NCBI RefSeq assembly: GCF_030652775.1
Contig: NZ_JAUSPS010000075.1
Span: forward strand, 1-64,000
Source of the DNA: Acetobacterium sp.
GTDB lineage: Bacteria; Bacillota; Clostridia; Eubacteriales; Eubacteriaceae
DNA length: 64,000 bases
Reading direction: 5' to 3'
Part shown: one piece after another, positions 33,433 through 43,382 of the stretch
How the letters are laid out: each line of letters begins with the position of its first letter
Numbering within the stretch: position 1 is the stretch's first letter
The notes under the pieces: generated by a model
Told to the model about the DNA's origin: nothing
Database searches by the model: none
The model's input: only the letters and a program-made list of their open reading frames with translations
Program-made: the position numbers and the translations under genes

Positions 33433-34791
33433 ATGAATCATTCAAAAACCATCATATTGGCGGCCGGAGAAGGGTCCCGGATGCGGTCCCAGAAACCCAA
33501 GGTACTCCATCAGGTGTGCGGGGAGAATATTCTGAATTATGTGATTGCGGTTAGTGAGGCATCGGGAATTTCGGAGATTGGAGTTATTGTCGGGTTTCAG
33601 GCCGAACAGGTCAAAGAAAGCCTGTCGCCACAGATCGCGACCTATTTTCAACCAGAACAGCTGGGTACCGGACATGCAGTCCTGCAGGCATTGCCCTTTT
33701 TTGAAGCACTCCAGGGAAATCTGATTGTACTGGTCGGCGATGCCCCACTGATCCGCCCAGAAACATTGACCGGCCTGATTATGGCTCATGAAACCGGCGG
33801 TTATGCCGCAACGGTTTTAACGGCCGAATTTGAAGAGCCCACCGGCTATGGCCGGATGATTAAAAACAGAAGTGGCGAACTGCTTAAAATTGTCGAAGAA
33901 AAAGATGCCGCTGCGGCTGAAAAACAGATCAAAGAGATTAATTCCGGGATGTATTGTTTTGATGCTCAGGCTCTTATTCTGGCGCTGGCGGAATTAAAAA
34001 CAGATAATGTCCAGGGTGAGTATTATCTCACCGATGTCATCGAGATCTTAAGGAAAATGGGGAAAACCGCCGGCACCTATGTGACTCCGGATCCGGAAGA
34101 CATTCAGGCCATCAATTCCCGGGTTCAGCTGGCCGAAGCGGAAGCGGTAATGCGAAAACGGATTAACCATAAAATGATGGATGCCGGCGTGACCATCATC
34201 GATCCGGCCACGACCTATGTTGGCGCCAGGGTTGCGGTTGGCCAGGATACGATCCTTTATCCCGGGGTAATTCTGGAAGGCGCAACCGCAATTGGAAAAG
34301 ATTGTGTCATTGGGGCAAATAGTCGGTTAGTTGACACCAAAATTGGGAATAATGTTACTATCCAGAGTTCTACAATTCTGGAGAGCAGCGTCGACGATTA
34401 CACCAACGTCGGTCCATACGCTTATATCCGCCCGGGCAGCCAGATTGGTAAACATTGCAAAGTTGGCGACTTTGTCGAAGTTAAGAACTCCACCATGGGT
34501 GATGGCGCCAAAGCTTCGCACCTGACCTATATTGGCGATGGTGACGTTGGCGAAAATGTCAACCTCGGCTGCGGCACGGTTTTTGTGAATTACGATGGTA
34601 AGAAAAAATACCGGACGATTGTCGAAAAAAATGCCTTTGTCGGGTGTAATACCAATCTGATTGCCCCGGTAACGGTTAAGGAAGGTGCCTACATTGCCGC
34701 CGGCTCGACCATCACTGATGATGTCCCGGAAGACAGTCTGGCAATTGCCAGAGCCAGACAGGTCAATAAGGTCGGCTATTTAAAAAAATAA
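33433..34791 (+). CDS. glmU: Bifunctional UDP-GlcNAc pyrophosphorylase / glucosamine-1-phosphate acetyltransferase
   Basis: GlmU makes UDP-GlcNAc for peptidoglycan. I chose the ATG at 33433 (MNHSKTIILAAGEG), six bases after GGAG; in-frame starts at 33397 and 33427 are less well placed. The 452-residue protein has LAAGEGSRMRSQKPKVLHQ (nucleotidyltransferase), VGDAPLIRPETL, and EINSGMYCFDAQAL in the N-terminal half. The C-terminal half is a left-handed beta-helix of hexapeptide repeats (TYVGARVAVGQDTILYPGVI) with the catalytic PYAYIRPGSQIG and NYDGKKKYRT. Order with prs and pth is as in Bacillus. Confidence 0.96.
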   Translation: MNHSKTIILAAGEGSRMRSQKPKVLHQVCGENILNYVIAVSEASGISEIGVIVGFQAEQVKESLSPQIATYFQPEQLGTGHAVLQALPFFEALQGNLIVLVGDAPLIRPETLTGLIMAHETGGYAATVLTAEFEEPTGYGRMIKNRSGELLKIVEEKDAAAAEKQIKEINSGMYCFDAQALILALAELKTDNVQGEYYLTDVIEILRKMGKTAGTYVTPDPEDIQAINSRVQLAEAEAVMRKRINHKMMDAGVTIIDPATTYVGARVAVGQDTILYPGVILEGATAIGKDCVIGANSRLVDTKIGNNVTIQSSTILESSVDDYTNVGPYAYIRPGSQIGKHCKVGDFVEVKNSTMGDGAKASHLTYIGDGDVGENVNLGCGTVFVNYDGKKKYRTIVEKNAFVGCNTNLIAPVTVKEGAYIAAGSTITDDVPEDSLAIARARQVNKVGYLKK

Positions 34792-34852
34792 CACATCACA
34801 TCATTAACAAAAAAATAGAAAATAGAGAAGATTAAGAAGAGGTATTAAACGC

Positions 34853-35812
34853 ATGGATGGAAAGTATAGTGGAATTAAGATTATTGCTGGGAACTCGAAT
34901 ATCGCATTGGCACAGGAAATTGCCGAATATTTAGAAGTCCAGCTGTGTAACGCTGAGGTGGTCTCCTTTAGTGACGGGGAAATCGGCGTGAACGTCTTTG
35001 AATCGGTTCGTGGCGCAGATGTTTTTGTGATCCAGTCGACCGGCACCCCGGTGAATGAAAATTTAATGGAATTACTGATTCTCATCGATTCCATGAAACG
35101 TGCTTCGGCCGGCCGAATTAATGCCGTGATCCCTTATTATGGGTATGCCAGACAGGATCGTAAGGCCAAATCCCGAGATCCGATTACGGCTAAACTGGTG
35201 GCAAATTTGTTAACCACCGCCGGTGCTGACCGGGTCATCACGATGGATCTTCACTCCAACCAGATTCAGGGTTTCTTTGATATTCCGCTGGATCACTTAT
35301 CAGGCGGAGCCCTGATCACAGAATACTACCGCGACAAGAAACTGGAAAACATGGTGGTGGTTTCCCCGGATGTGGGTAGTGTCAAGCGTTCCAGAAAGCT
35401 GGCCAGAAACCTGAATTGTCCTTTTGCGATCATTGATAAGGAACGTCCCCGCCCCAATGAAACTGCGGTTATGAATGTTATTGGGGATGTTAAAGGGAAA
35501 AACTGTATTATGATCGATGATATGATTGATACCGCCGGAACGATTACCTCCGGTGCCAATGCCCTCATTGATCTTGGCGCCAATTCTGTTTTTGGAGCCT
35601 GTAGTCATGGCGTGTTTTCCGGTCCGGCTATCCAGCGAATTCAGGATTCCGCCATTGAAGAACTGGTGACCCTGAATACCCTGTGTATTCCCAAGGAAAA
35701 ACAAATCGACAAAATAAAAATTCTTTCCACCGGAACTCTTTTTGGCCGAGCCATTGACTATGTCCATTTTGGTCGATCACTGAGTAAGCTTTTTGTAGGA
35801 AGATACGTCTAG
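34853..35812 (+). CDS. prs: Ribose-phosphate pyrophosphokinase
   Basis: Prs makes PRPP from ribose-5-phosphate and ATP. The 319-residue protein has [20 protein letters not shown] near 40-60 and [20 protein letters not shown] near 96-115 (ATP and R5P sites), [18 protein letters not shown] near 126-143, and [15 protein letters not shown] near 220-234 (PRPP loop). The length is standard. PRPP feeds purine, pyrimidine and NAD synthesis and is the PurR effector. Nine bases separate it from pth. Confidence 0.97.
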   Translation: MDGKYSGIKIIAGNSNIALAQEIAEYLEVQLCNAEVVSFSDGEIGVNVFESVRGADVFVIQSTGTPVNENLMELLILIDSMKRASAGRINAVIPYYGYARQDRKAKSRDPITAKLVANLLTTAGADRVITMDLHSNQIQGFFDIPLDHLSGGALITEYYRDKKLENMVVVSPDVGSVKRSRKLARNLNCPFAIIDKERPRPNETAVMNVIGDVKGKNCIMIDDMIDTAGTITSGANALIDLGANSVFGACSHGVFSGPAIQRIQDSAIEELVTLNTLCIPKEKQIDKIKILSTGTLFGRAIDYVHFGRSLSKLFVGRYV

Positions 35813-35820
35813 GATAGCCG

Positions 35821-36468
35821 ATGCATCTGATTGTGGGATTGGGAAACATTGGCAAAGAATACGATGGTACCCGGCATAATATCGGCTTTGAAACCCTTGA
35901 TTATCTCAGCGATAAAAAAGGAATCACGATCACCAAGAAAGAACAAAACGGTGTAACCGGCGTCTATCGTGAAGGTGGACAAAAAATTATGTTGGCCAAG
36001 CCGACTACCTATATGAACAACAGCGGACTGTGCGTCGCCGGGCTGATGAATTTTTATGATATCCCGTTGGAAAACCTGCTGGTGATCTATGATGATATCG
36101 ACCTGGCCACCGGGGATGTGCGCATTCGCCAGCGGGGTAGCGCCGGAACCCATAATGGGATGCGCTCGATTATTCAGCATTTGGGAAATCCCGAATTTTC
36201 CCGCATCCGAATCGGCGTTGGCCGCCCCCGGCTGGGTTCTGAATTGGTTCACTATGTTCTCGGGCGTTTTCCCAAAAGCGAATTTCCTGCTATCGAAAAT
36301 GCCGTGATGGAAGCGGTAAAAGGGGTGGATATTTTTGTCAAAGACGGCGTTGATCTGGCAATGAACCGGATTAATGTCAGAAAAAAAGCTGACGAAAAGA
36401 AAAATACAGAAAAAAAACCTGATGAAAAAAAGACCGCAGAATCAAATGAACCGGAAAAATCAGAGTAG
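35821..36468 (+). CDS. pth: Peptidyl-tRNA hydrolase
   Basis: Pth releases tRNA from peptidyl-tRNA that has dropped off ribosomes. LIVGLGNIGKEYDGTRHNIGF at the N-terminus includes the catalytic His near 20, TYMNNSGLCVAG (Asn) is near 66, and YDDIDLATGDVRIRQRGSAGTHNGM is near 90-114 (quoted in part: DDIDLATGDVRIR). All catalytic residues are present. Beyond the usual ~187 residues there is a Lys/Glu-rich, probably disordered tail (RKKADEKKNTEKKPDEKKT), with no known role. No clear ribosome binding site is seen in the nine bases between prs and pth, so it is probably coupled to prs. Confidence 0.94.
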   Translation: MHLIVGLGNIGKEYDGTRHNIGFETLDYLSDKKGITITKKEQNGVTGVYREGGQKIMLAKPTTYMNNSGLCVAGLMNFYDIPLENLLVIYDDIDLATGDVRIRQRGSAGTHNGMRSIIQHLGNPEFSRIRIGVGRPRLGSELVHYVLGRFPKSEFPAIENAVMEAVKGVDIFVKDGVDLAMNRINVRKKADEKKNTEKKPDEKKTAESNEPEKSE

Positions 36469-36520
36469 CAGTCTATAAAAGATCACGACTAGAGATGTGC
36501 GAAAAAGAATACAAACAGGT

Positions 36521-36541
36521 GCCCGGGTTTAAAACCCGGGC
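36521..36541. repeat. Perfect palindrome between pth and mfd
   Basis: GCCCGGGTTT-A-AAACCCGGGC (36521-36541) is a perfect 10-bp inverted repeat around one base. There is no T-run after it. It is followed by CTATCCG, a weak echo of the TAGCCTGTCCG tip in the palindromes at 1777 and 6413, so it may be an unrelated or decayed element. Confidence 0.55.
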
Positions 36542-36572
36542 TATCCGTGTTTAAAAAATGAAAGAAGAGATC

Positions 36573-39500
36573 ATGGAATTACTTTATCAAAACCTTTTGA
36601 AGGTCGAATCGATCCAAACAATACTCCATAACCTGTCCCCGGGAGAGATTATCAATCTCTCTAATGTCAATAACAGCTTTAAAGAAGTGCTCACCGGGCT
36701 GATCTTCAGGCAGCAGAAAAACCGGATTCTTTATGTCACGGCAAGCGATTATCAGGCTCAGAAAACGGCCGAGAATTTGGAGAAAAGCCTCGGGGATCAG
36801 GTGATTTACCTCCCGGCCGAGCCAATCCATGATTATTTTGCTGATGTACATAGCCAGGAAATCAATCACCAGCGGTTGGTTGTATTTGAAAAACTGTTGT
36901 CAAATCAGCGCTTTGTGGTGGTAATGGGAGCGGAAACCCTCTTAAAGAAACAAATGCCCAAAGAAAAATTTCAGGGCCTTGGTTTTTCGCTGGCGGTGGA
37001 AGACAGCTGGGATCCGATTATCCTGACCAACCGTCTTTTTGAACTGGGGTATGAACCAGTTTCTCAGGTCGAGGCGAGAGGGCAGTTTGCTCATCGTGGC
37101 GGCATCATCGATGTTTTTTCCACCACTGGTCAGGAAGCTTACCGGATTGAATTTTTTGGTGATACCATTGAATCACTGCGCACCTTTGATCCCCAAACCC
37201 AACTGTCAACCGATTCGGTGGAGCAGGTGATCATTCTTCCCGGGCGGGAAATTATTTTGGATTGCGCCGAACGGGTCAAGGCGCTCAAACAAATCGTCAG
37301 AAATTATGGCGATATTCCGGGTTATCAGGCGCTGATTGAACGGATCAGCGAAGACCTGGGGAGCCATGATGAGACTCTGTTTGCTTTTGTCAAGTCCGAA
37401 GGAATGCTCACGGATTATCTGGGAGATGCTCTGGTTATCTGGGATGAACCGCCCCGGATCAAAGAAGCTCAGGCTGTTTTTATCAATAAACTACATAGTG
37501 ATTTTCAGACCCTGATGGATGAACAGCTGATGTTTCCAGAAGAAAAAAACAAATTCTATTCATTTGCCAAAATTGAAAAAGCGCTGGAGCGCCAAGCCCA
37601 GTTAAGACTCCACTTATTCACATCCCGGGGGAAGAAAGGGATCGCCCTGGATTTAGGGGTGAAGGAAAATGATTCTTTTTTAGGCCAGATCCCGCTATTT
37701 ATTAAATTTGTCCAAAAGCAGTTGGAACAAGACGCCATCATCCATTTGCGAGCCAGCGATGAAGCAGGGCTGGAAAAGCTGAAAAGCGTTTTAGCCGATG
37801 CCGATATTCACCGCTTTACCAATGAGCCGTTATCGGGGGTTCAATTGGTTACCGGTGAAATCAGTGGCGGCTTTGAATTGACCGCAGAAAAGCTCATTTG
37901 CATCAATCAAAGTGAAATTATCAAAGCCTCCACCCAGCGGAAAAAACGCCGCCGTCAAAAAGGCCGAAAGATCGATTCCTTCACCCAATTGAATCAGGGC
38001 GACTTTGTGGTTCATGATACCCATGGCATCGGGGTCTACCGGGGCATTGAACAATTAAAAATCGATGAGACCATCAAAGATTTACTGGTCATCGAATATG
38101 CCAACGATGCCAAGTTCTACTGTCCGGTGGATCAGATGGATGCCATCCAGGTTTATGTGGGAACTGGCGAGAAAAAGCCGAAAATCAACCAATTAGGTAC
38201 CAATGACTGGAGCAAGTCGAAATCTCGGGTCAGAGCCGCAGTTGCAGAAATGGCCGACGAGCTGATTGCTCTTTATGCCAAACGACAGAATTTAAAGGGC
38301 TACAGTTTTGGTCTGGATTCCAGCTGGCAGCAGGAGTTTGAGGATTCGTTTCCCCATGAGGAAACCAATGATCAGCTCCAGGCTGTGGACGAGATTAAAG
38401 AAGACATGGAATCGACCCGACCGATGGATCGGCTGCTCTGCGGCGATGTCGGGTATGGCAAAACCGAGGTCGCCTTGCGGGCCATTTTTAAAGCGATCAT
38501 GGAGGGGAAACAGGTGGCCTTTCTGGTGCCCACCACTATTTTAGCCCAACAGCATTATCAAACGGCCTTGGATCGGTTCAACAAATACCCGGTCAGCATT
38601 GGTCTGCTTAGCCGGTTCCGGTCGAAAACCGATCAGGATAAGACCTTGAAAAAACTGGCTGCCGGCCAGGTGGATTTGATCATCGGCACCCATCGGATCT
38701 TATCAAAAGATGTCATCTTCAAAGATCTCGGTCTGCTGGTGGTAGATGAGGAACAACGGTTTGGAGTGGGTCACAAGGAACGGATCAAGCAGCTCAAAGA
38801 AAATGTCGATGTGTTAACCCTCAGTGCCACCCCGATTCCCCGAACCCTGCACATGTCGATGATCGGGGTCAGGGATATGAGTGTCATCGACGAGCCGCCG
38901 GCCGGCCGGCGACCGGTGCTGACCTATGTTATGGAATATAATGAAGCCATCGTCAAAGATGCCATTTTGCGGGAATTGTCTAGACAGGGGCAGGTCTATT
39001 TTGTCCACAACCGGATCCACGATATTTTTGAAGTGTCCCGAAAAATTCAAAAGCTGGTTCCCGAAGCCCGGATTGTCGTGGCGCACGGCCGGATGACTGG
39101 TCAAGAACTGGAAGACATCATGGTCGATTTTTTAGAACGGGAGTATGATGTACTGGTGACCACCACCATTATCGAGTCGGGACTGGATATTAAAAATGCC
39201 AATACCCTGATCATCGACAATGGTGATTATATGGGTCTGTCGCAATTATATCAGCTCCGGGGACGGGTGGGGCGCTCCGATGTTCAAGGCTACACCTATG
39301 TGACCCATCGACCCAAGGTGCTCTCGGAAATCTCCCAGAAGCGCTTAAAGGCCATCAAAGACTTTACTGCTTTTGGTTCGGGCTTTAAAATTGCCCTCCG
39401 GGATCTGGAAATCAGAGGCGCCGGAAATATTCTGGGTGCAGCTCAGTCCGGCAATCTGGCCACCATCGGTTATGAACTCTATTGCCGGATTCTGGATGAA

Positions 39501-40004
39501 GCCATCCATGAACGGCTGGGCAAAGAAATGGATTTCTCGGCCAGCGAGCTGATGATCAACCTCAATGTCAGCAGTTATATCCCCGAAAACTATATTTCGG
39601 ATGAAGAGCTGAAATACGACATCTACAAAAAGCTGTCCTATGTTAAATCCCGGTTGGATTATGACGAGCTGGAGGATGAGCTGTTGGATCGCTTTGGGGA
39701 AATCCCTGATGGGGTTTACAATCTGATGGCTTTGGCGATGATCAAACACCTGGGTAGATCCCTGAGAATGACGGAAATTCGGGAACGGGGAAACAGTGTT
39801 TTGTTCACCTTTGATAATACCAGGGAAATTCCGATTCCCGATCCGGAACTGATGAAGGAACTGTTTAATTCTCATAATATCAAGTTTAATGCCGGAAAAG
39901 GGGATCAGATCCGCTGGCGGATCGTTTTAAAACACGATCAGGATCAGGCTTACCTGAAAGCCTTAGGTGAATTTCTGGGGCGATTGGTTTCGTCGAAGAA
40001 TTAA
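36573..40004 (+). CDS. mfd: Transcription-repair coupling factor
   Basis: Mfd removes RNA polymerase stalled at DNA damage and recruits UvrA. Of ~1143 residues, the N-terminal UvrB-homology part has GGIIDVFSTTGQEAYRIEFFGD. The RNA-polymerase-interacting domain has DFVVHDTHGIGVYRGIEQL. The RecG-like motor has LLCGDVGYGKTEVALRA (Walker A) and LLVVDEEQRFGVGHKERIK (DEEQ box). SATPIPRTLHMSMIG and RGRVGRSDVQGYTYV are motifs III and VI. A C-terminal TRCF domain follows. An in-frame ATG at 36558 lies five codons earlier but lacks a better ribosome binding site. Confidence 0.96.
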   Translation: MELLYQNLLKVESIQTILHNLSPGEIINLSNVNNSFKEVLTGLIFRQQKNRILYVTASDYQAQKTAENLEKSLGDQVIYLPAEPIHDYFADVHSQEINHQRLVVFEKLLSNQRFVVVMGAETLLKKQMPKEKFQGLGFSLAVEDSWDPIILTNRLFELGYEPVSQVEARGQFAHRGGIIDVFSTTGQEAYRIEFFGDTIESLRTFDPQTQLSTDSVEQVIILPGREIILDCAERVKALKQIVRNYGDIPGYQALIERISEDLGSHDETLFAFVKSEGMLTDYLGDALVIWDEPPRIKEAQAVFINKLHSDFQTLMDEQLMFPEEKNKFYSFAKIEKALERQAQLRLHLFTSRGKKGIALDLGVKENDSFLGQIPLFIKFVQKQLEQDAIIHLRASDEAGLEKLKSVLADADIHRFTNEPLSGVQLVTGEISGGFELTAEKLICINQSEIIKASTQRKKRRRQKGRKIDSFTQLNQGDFVVHDTHGIGVYRGIEQLKIDETIKDLLVIEYANDAKFYCPVDQMDAIQVYVGTGEKKPKINQLGTNDWSKSKSRVRAAVAEMADELIALYAKRQNLKGYSFGLDSSWQQEFEDSFPHEETNDQLQAVDEIKEDMESTRPMDRLLCGDVGYGKTEVALRAIFKAIMEGKQVAFLVPTTILAQQHYQTALDRFNKYPVSIGLLSRFRSKTDQDKTLKKLAAGQVDLIIGTHRILSKDVIFKDLGLLVVDEEQRFGVGHKERIKQLKENVDVLTLSATPIPRTLHMSMIGVRDMSVIDEPPAGRRPVLTYVMEYNEAIVKDAILRELSRQGQVYFVHNRIHDIFEVSRKIQKLVPEARIVVAHGRMTGQELEDIMVDFLEREYDVLVTTTIIESGLDIKNANTLIIDNGDYMGLSQLYQLRGRVGRSDVQGYTYVTHRPKVLSEISQKRLKAIKDFTAFGSGFKIALRDLEIRGAGNILGAAQSGNLATIGYELYCRILDEAIHERLGKEMDFSASELMINLNVSSYIPENYISDEELKYDIYKKLSYVKSRLDYDELEDELLDRFGEIPDGVYNLMALAMIKHLGRSLRMTEIRERGNSVLFTFDNTREIPIPDPELMKELFNSHNIKFNAGKGDQIRWRIVLKHDQDQAYLKALGEFLGRLVSSKN

Positions 40005-40085
40005 GGTAAAGTCCAGTTGTCGTATGTTAAACTAGGCAAGGTCTTAATTTATATGAAATTAATAAAGAAGAGGAGAACGACGGAA

Positions 40086-41573
40086 ATGAAGAAATCTCGT
40101 ATTCTGGCTTTGATGCTGACAAGTGTTATCTGTGTCAGTATTTTTGCCGGAGGTTGTAGTTTGGTTAAGGTAAATCCTGAACAGGATAAGAAGGTGGAAA
40201 TCGCAGTCATTGATGGAAACCCTTTGTTAAAAGAGAGTTTCAACAATTATATGGCATATTATCAGATGTATTTTGATGCCAGCGGCATGACCTTTCCAAC
40301 AGATAAGGAGCTGACACAGCTAAAAAAAGATATTCTGGATGATTTGGTTCGGGTTGAAACCCTCACCGCCAAAGCAAAAAAAGATGGGGTTACGGTCGAT
40401 GAAACAGGGATTGCCGCCAATGCCACCAGCATGTTGGAATCACTGAAAACAACCCTGGGAGAAGAAAAATATGCAGCAGTTTTAGAAACATATAACACTG
40501 ACTCGGCATCATTTGAGGCATTTTTAAATAAATTCCTACTGGATTACAGCTATGCCAACACCATGGAAACGAATTATAACAATACCTTGAAAGCTGATCC
40601 CAGTAAAGAATTAAGCACGGTTGTCGGAACGGTTGGTAAAGACGAGGTTAAAAAAGATGTCTATAATTATCGTCTGGCCAATGAGGAGCTATTGACCTAT
40701 TACCAAACCCAACAGGCGCTGGGAACTGATGAAGCAACGATGAAAACCACCAATGAAACGATCTTCAATACGATTGCGGAACAAAAAGCCCTGGCTCAAT
40801 ATGCCGAAGAAAAGAAACTAACTACTGATCAGACAAATATCGACAGCTATGTGACCACCCAGGAAGCATTTGTCAATTATCTGCTGCCCGGTGATGAGGC
40901 ATTGCAACAGTTTTTAGATGCCAAATTCTTAACCATTGCCCAATTTAAAGAATTCATGAAACAAGATGCCACCGCCTCGGCCATTTCTAAAGCGGTTCAG
41001 GCCGATTTGGAAACCACGATAAAAGTTACCGATGGCGAGATCAAAAAATATTACGATGAAAACAAAGCATCCTACGATACCAGCACCGTTTCGGCCAAAC
41101 ATATTTTAGCCACCGAGCAAGCCTTGGCCGATCAGGTTTATGCTGAAGCCAAGAATGCCAAAACAGTCGCCGAATTTGATGCGATTATGGCAAAATACCA
41201 GACCACCGACGGGATTCAGGAAGCTGCCGATCTGGGTGCTTTCACCAAGTCAACCATGGTTACTGAGTTTTCGGACGCCGCCTTTAAGATGGATGTGAAT
41301 ACCGTCAGTGAGCCGGTTAAAACCGACTACGGCTACCATGTTATCTATGTTTATGATAAAAAGACCGGTGAAACACCAAGCCTGGAAGATAAAAAAGAAG
41401 AAATTACTGAAACCTTAAAAAGCGAAAAAGTCACGGCCGAATTTGACAAGCTCAAAACCAAGCTGATGAACAAATTCAAAGTAAAAATCAACGATATCGT
41501 CACTCCAGCAGCAGCTTATCTGGAAGAGTTAAAAACCGAATTAAATGTTAAAGTTTACGAAAACAAAATCTAA
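40086..41573 (+). CDS. prsA: PrsA/SurA-like peptidyl-prolyl isomerase lipoprotein
   Basis: The ATG at 40086, after GAGGAG, gives a 495-residue protein. It begins with a lipoprotein signal (SRILALMLTSVICVSIFAGG then C), so the mature protein is anchored outside the membrane by the cysteine near residue 23. A long N-terminal helical chaperone region follows, then a parvulin domain with SAKHILATEQALADQVYAEA, DLGAFTKSTMVTEFSDAAF and YGYHVIYVYDKK near 335-440. Such foldases help exported proteins fold after Sec translocation. In Bacillus this place downstream of mfd holds spoVT; a foldase here is known from clostridia. Confidence 0.85.
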   Translation: MKKSRILALMLTSVICVSIFAGGCSLVKVNPEQDKKVEIAVIDGNPLLKESFNNYMAYYQMYFDASGMTFPTDKELTQLKKDILDDLVRVETLTAKAKKDGVTVDETGIAANATSMLESLKTTLGEEKYAAVLETYNTDSASFEAFLNKFLLDYSYANTMETNYNNTLKADPSKELSTVVGTVGKDEVKKDVYNYRLANEELLTYYQTQQALGTDEATMKTTNETIFNTIAEQKALAQYAEEKKLTTDQTNIDSYVTTQEAFVNYLLPGDEALQQFLDAKFLTIAQFKEFMKQDATASAISKAVQADLETTIKVTDGEIKKYYDENKASYDTSTVSAKHILATEQALADQVYAEAKNAKTVAEFDAIMAKYQTTDGIQEAADLGAFTKSTMVTEFSDAAFKMDVNTVSEPVKTDYGYHVIYVYDKKTGETPSLEDKKEEITETLKSEKVTAEFDKLKTKLMNKFKVKINDIVTPAAAYLEELKTELNVKVYENKI

Positions 41574-41605
41574 ATAAAATCTCTGTACAATTTAAACAGC
41601 ACCAC

Positions 41606-41632
41606 AAAAAGCACTGAGTTTCAGTGCTTTTT
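41606..41632 (+). terminator. Terminator after the foldase gene
   Basis: AAAAAGCACTGA (41606-41617), loop GTT, TCAGTGCTTTTT (41621-41632): a perfect 12-bp stem ending in T residues. Confidence 0.9.
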
Positions 41633-41723
41633 GGTTGTATATGAATAGTTGATGGGATATAATAAAAAACAATCTGCAAAGCACCGTCAGGGATTTGCGT
41701 AAATGCATAAAAGAGGTTTATCT

Positions 41724-43358
41724 ATGTCTGAGCGAACATCAAATTACTTAAAGGGTGCCAGTATTCTGGTGGCAGCGGGGATCTTATCGCGGTTGTTGGG
41801 CCTCTTTTTTAAGATTCCCCTATACCAGATGGTAGGCAGCTATGGAAATGGGATCTATGGCAATGTCACCAGCATCTACAACCTGCTGCTGATGGTTTCT
41901 ACCGTCGGCTTTCCGGTGGCGATCTCAAAAATGGTGTCCGAAAACATCGCTAAAAATGAATATGCCACCGCCCATCGGGTGTTCAAACTATCGATCATCA
42001 TCCTGGCGGTTCTGGGTGCGCTATCCAGTCTGTTCCTGTTTTTCGGGGCGGAATGGATCATTGAAACGGCAAACTGGACGGCGGAGAGCTATCCGGCGCT
42101 GGTGGCGATTGCTCTGGCGCCCTTGTTTATTTCCTTTGTATCAGCCTTTCGGGGCTTTTTTCAGGGTTTTCAGATCATGACACCGACCGCAGTTTCGCAG
42201 ATTCTGGAACAGCTTGTCCGGGTTTTTCTGGGCGTCATTTTATGTTGGGCTTTTGTTGGTCAATTTGGCATCGGCCTGGGCGTCGGCGGGGCGGTTTTTG
42301 GCGCTACTGCTGGCGGTCTGGTGGCCGCCATTTTATTGGCTTATCTATATCGTAGCTTTGCGACCAAAAATAAACGTTTGCTGAGAGCAAGGACTAAAAA
42401 ACGGCAGATCTCCAACCGGGCACTGCTGAAACGACTGGTGATTATTTCCATTCCGGTCACCTTGACATCAGCCCTGGTGGCGATGTTTTCGACCGTTGAC
42501 TCGTTTATCTACGTTTCCCGGTTGGGGGTGGCAGGGATCGATGAAATAACCGCGACGATGATGTTTGGTGATTTTACCAATGCCGAGATATTAATCACCA
42601 TTCCGTTGATTATTAGCGGCAATCTGGCAGTGGCGATGATCCCGGCGATTTCCGAATCATTTGCGATGCGCGACCGGAAAGCGATGAATCAAAAAATTGT
42701 GTTGGCCATTCGGGTCATTTTGCTGGTGGCTTTTCCGTCCTGTATCGGTTTGTCGGTGCTGTCTTATGGCATCTTTGATCTGCTCTTTCCGGGATCGCCC
42801 TACGGCGGATTTATTTTATGCACCTTTTCCTATGCGACGATTTTTATGATGCTTTCGAACACCTTTCAAAGCATCCTCCAATCGATTGACCGGTTTCGCA
42901 TTCCGCTGATCAATCTGGGCGTGGCCATCATTATCCGTTTTGTCACCGGGTGGATATTTTTGTCGATTCCCTTTTTCAATATTCAGGGGATTGTCATCAG
43001 TAGTATGATTACCTTTATCTATCTGACGGTGGCCAATTACGCTTCGGTTAAGCGCTACACCCATATCAAGGTGGATTTTGTCCACACCGCCCTGAAACCG
43101 TTGGTTGCGGCCGTGGTGATGGGGATTGCCGTATTTTTTGCTTACAAGGGGATCGCTGCCCTGCTGGGCGGATTTGTCGGGATTATCATGGCGGTCGTCA
43201 TCGGCATCTTCATTTACTCCTTTGTGCTGGTATTAATCAAAGGAATAACGGCAGACGAAATAAGGGTATTGCCGGGAAGCCGAACCTTACTAAGCTTTTT
43301 TCGCCGGCTTGAACGACTTGTACCCGGTCGTAAGAAACGACGGATCCGACATCAGTAA
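41724..43358 (+). CDS. MATE-type polysaccharide/lipid flippase (SpoVB/MurJ-like)
   Basis: The ATG at 41724 (MSERTSNYLKG) follows AGAGG; an upstream ATG at 41703 has no site. The 544-residue protein has about 14 membrane helices with GASILVAAGILSRLLGLFFKIPLYQMVG at the N-terminus (quoted in part: LSRLLGLFFKIPL), typical of the SpoVB/YtgP group of oligosaccharidyl-lipid flippases. In Bacillus a spoVB/yabM gene precedes yabN in this block, as here. In a non-sporulating host its likely job is lipid II or other glycan-lipid flipping. The tail is very basic (RRLERLVPGRKKRRIRHQ). Confidence 0.85.
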   Translation: MSERTSNYLKGASILVAAGILSRLLGLFFKIPLYQMVGSYGNGIYGNVTSIYNLLLMVSTVGFPVAISKMVSENIAKNEYATAHRVFKLSIIILAVLGALSSLFLFFGAEWIIETANWTAESYPALVAIALAPLFISFVSAFRGFFQGFQIMTPTAVSQILEQLVRVFLGVILCWAFVGQFGIGLGVGGAVFGATAGGLVAAILLAYLYRSFATKNKRLLRARTKKRQISNRALLKRLVIISIPVTLTSALVAMFSTVDSFIYVSRLGVAGIDEITATMMFGDFTNAEILITIPLIISGNLAVAMIPAISESFAMRDRKAMNQKIVLAIRVILLVAFPSCIGLSVLSYGIFDLLFPGSPYGGFILCTFSYATIFMMLSNTFQSILQSIDRFRIPLINLGVAIIIRFVTGWIFLSIPFFNIQGIVISSMITFIYLTVANYASVKRYTHIKVDFVHTALKPLVAAVVMGIAVFFAYKGIAALLGGFVGIIMAVVIGIFIYSFVLVLIKGITADEIRVLPGSRTLLSFFRRLERLVPGRKKRRIRHQ

Positions 43359-43382
43359 TCGATTCAGAAAGGAAATAAAAAC

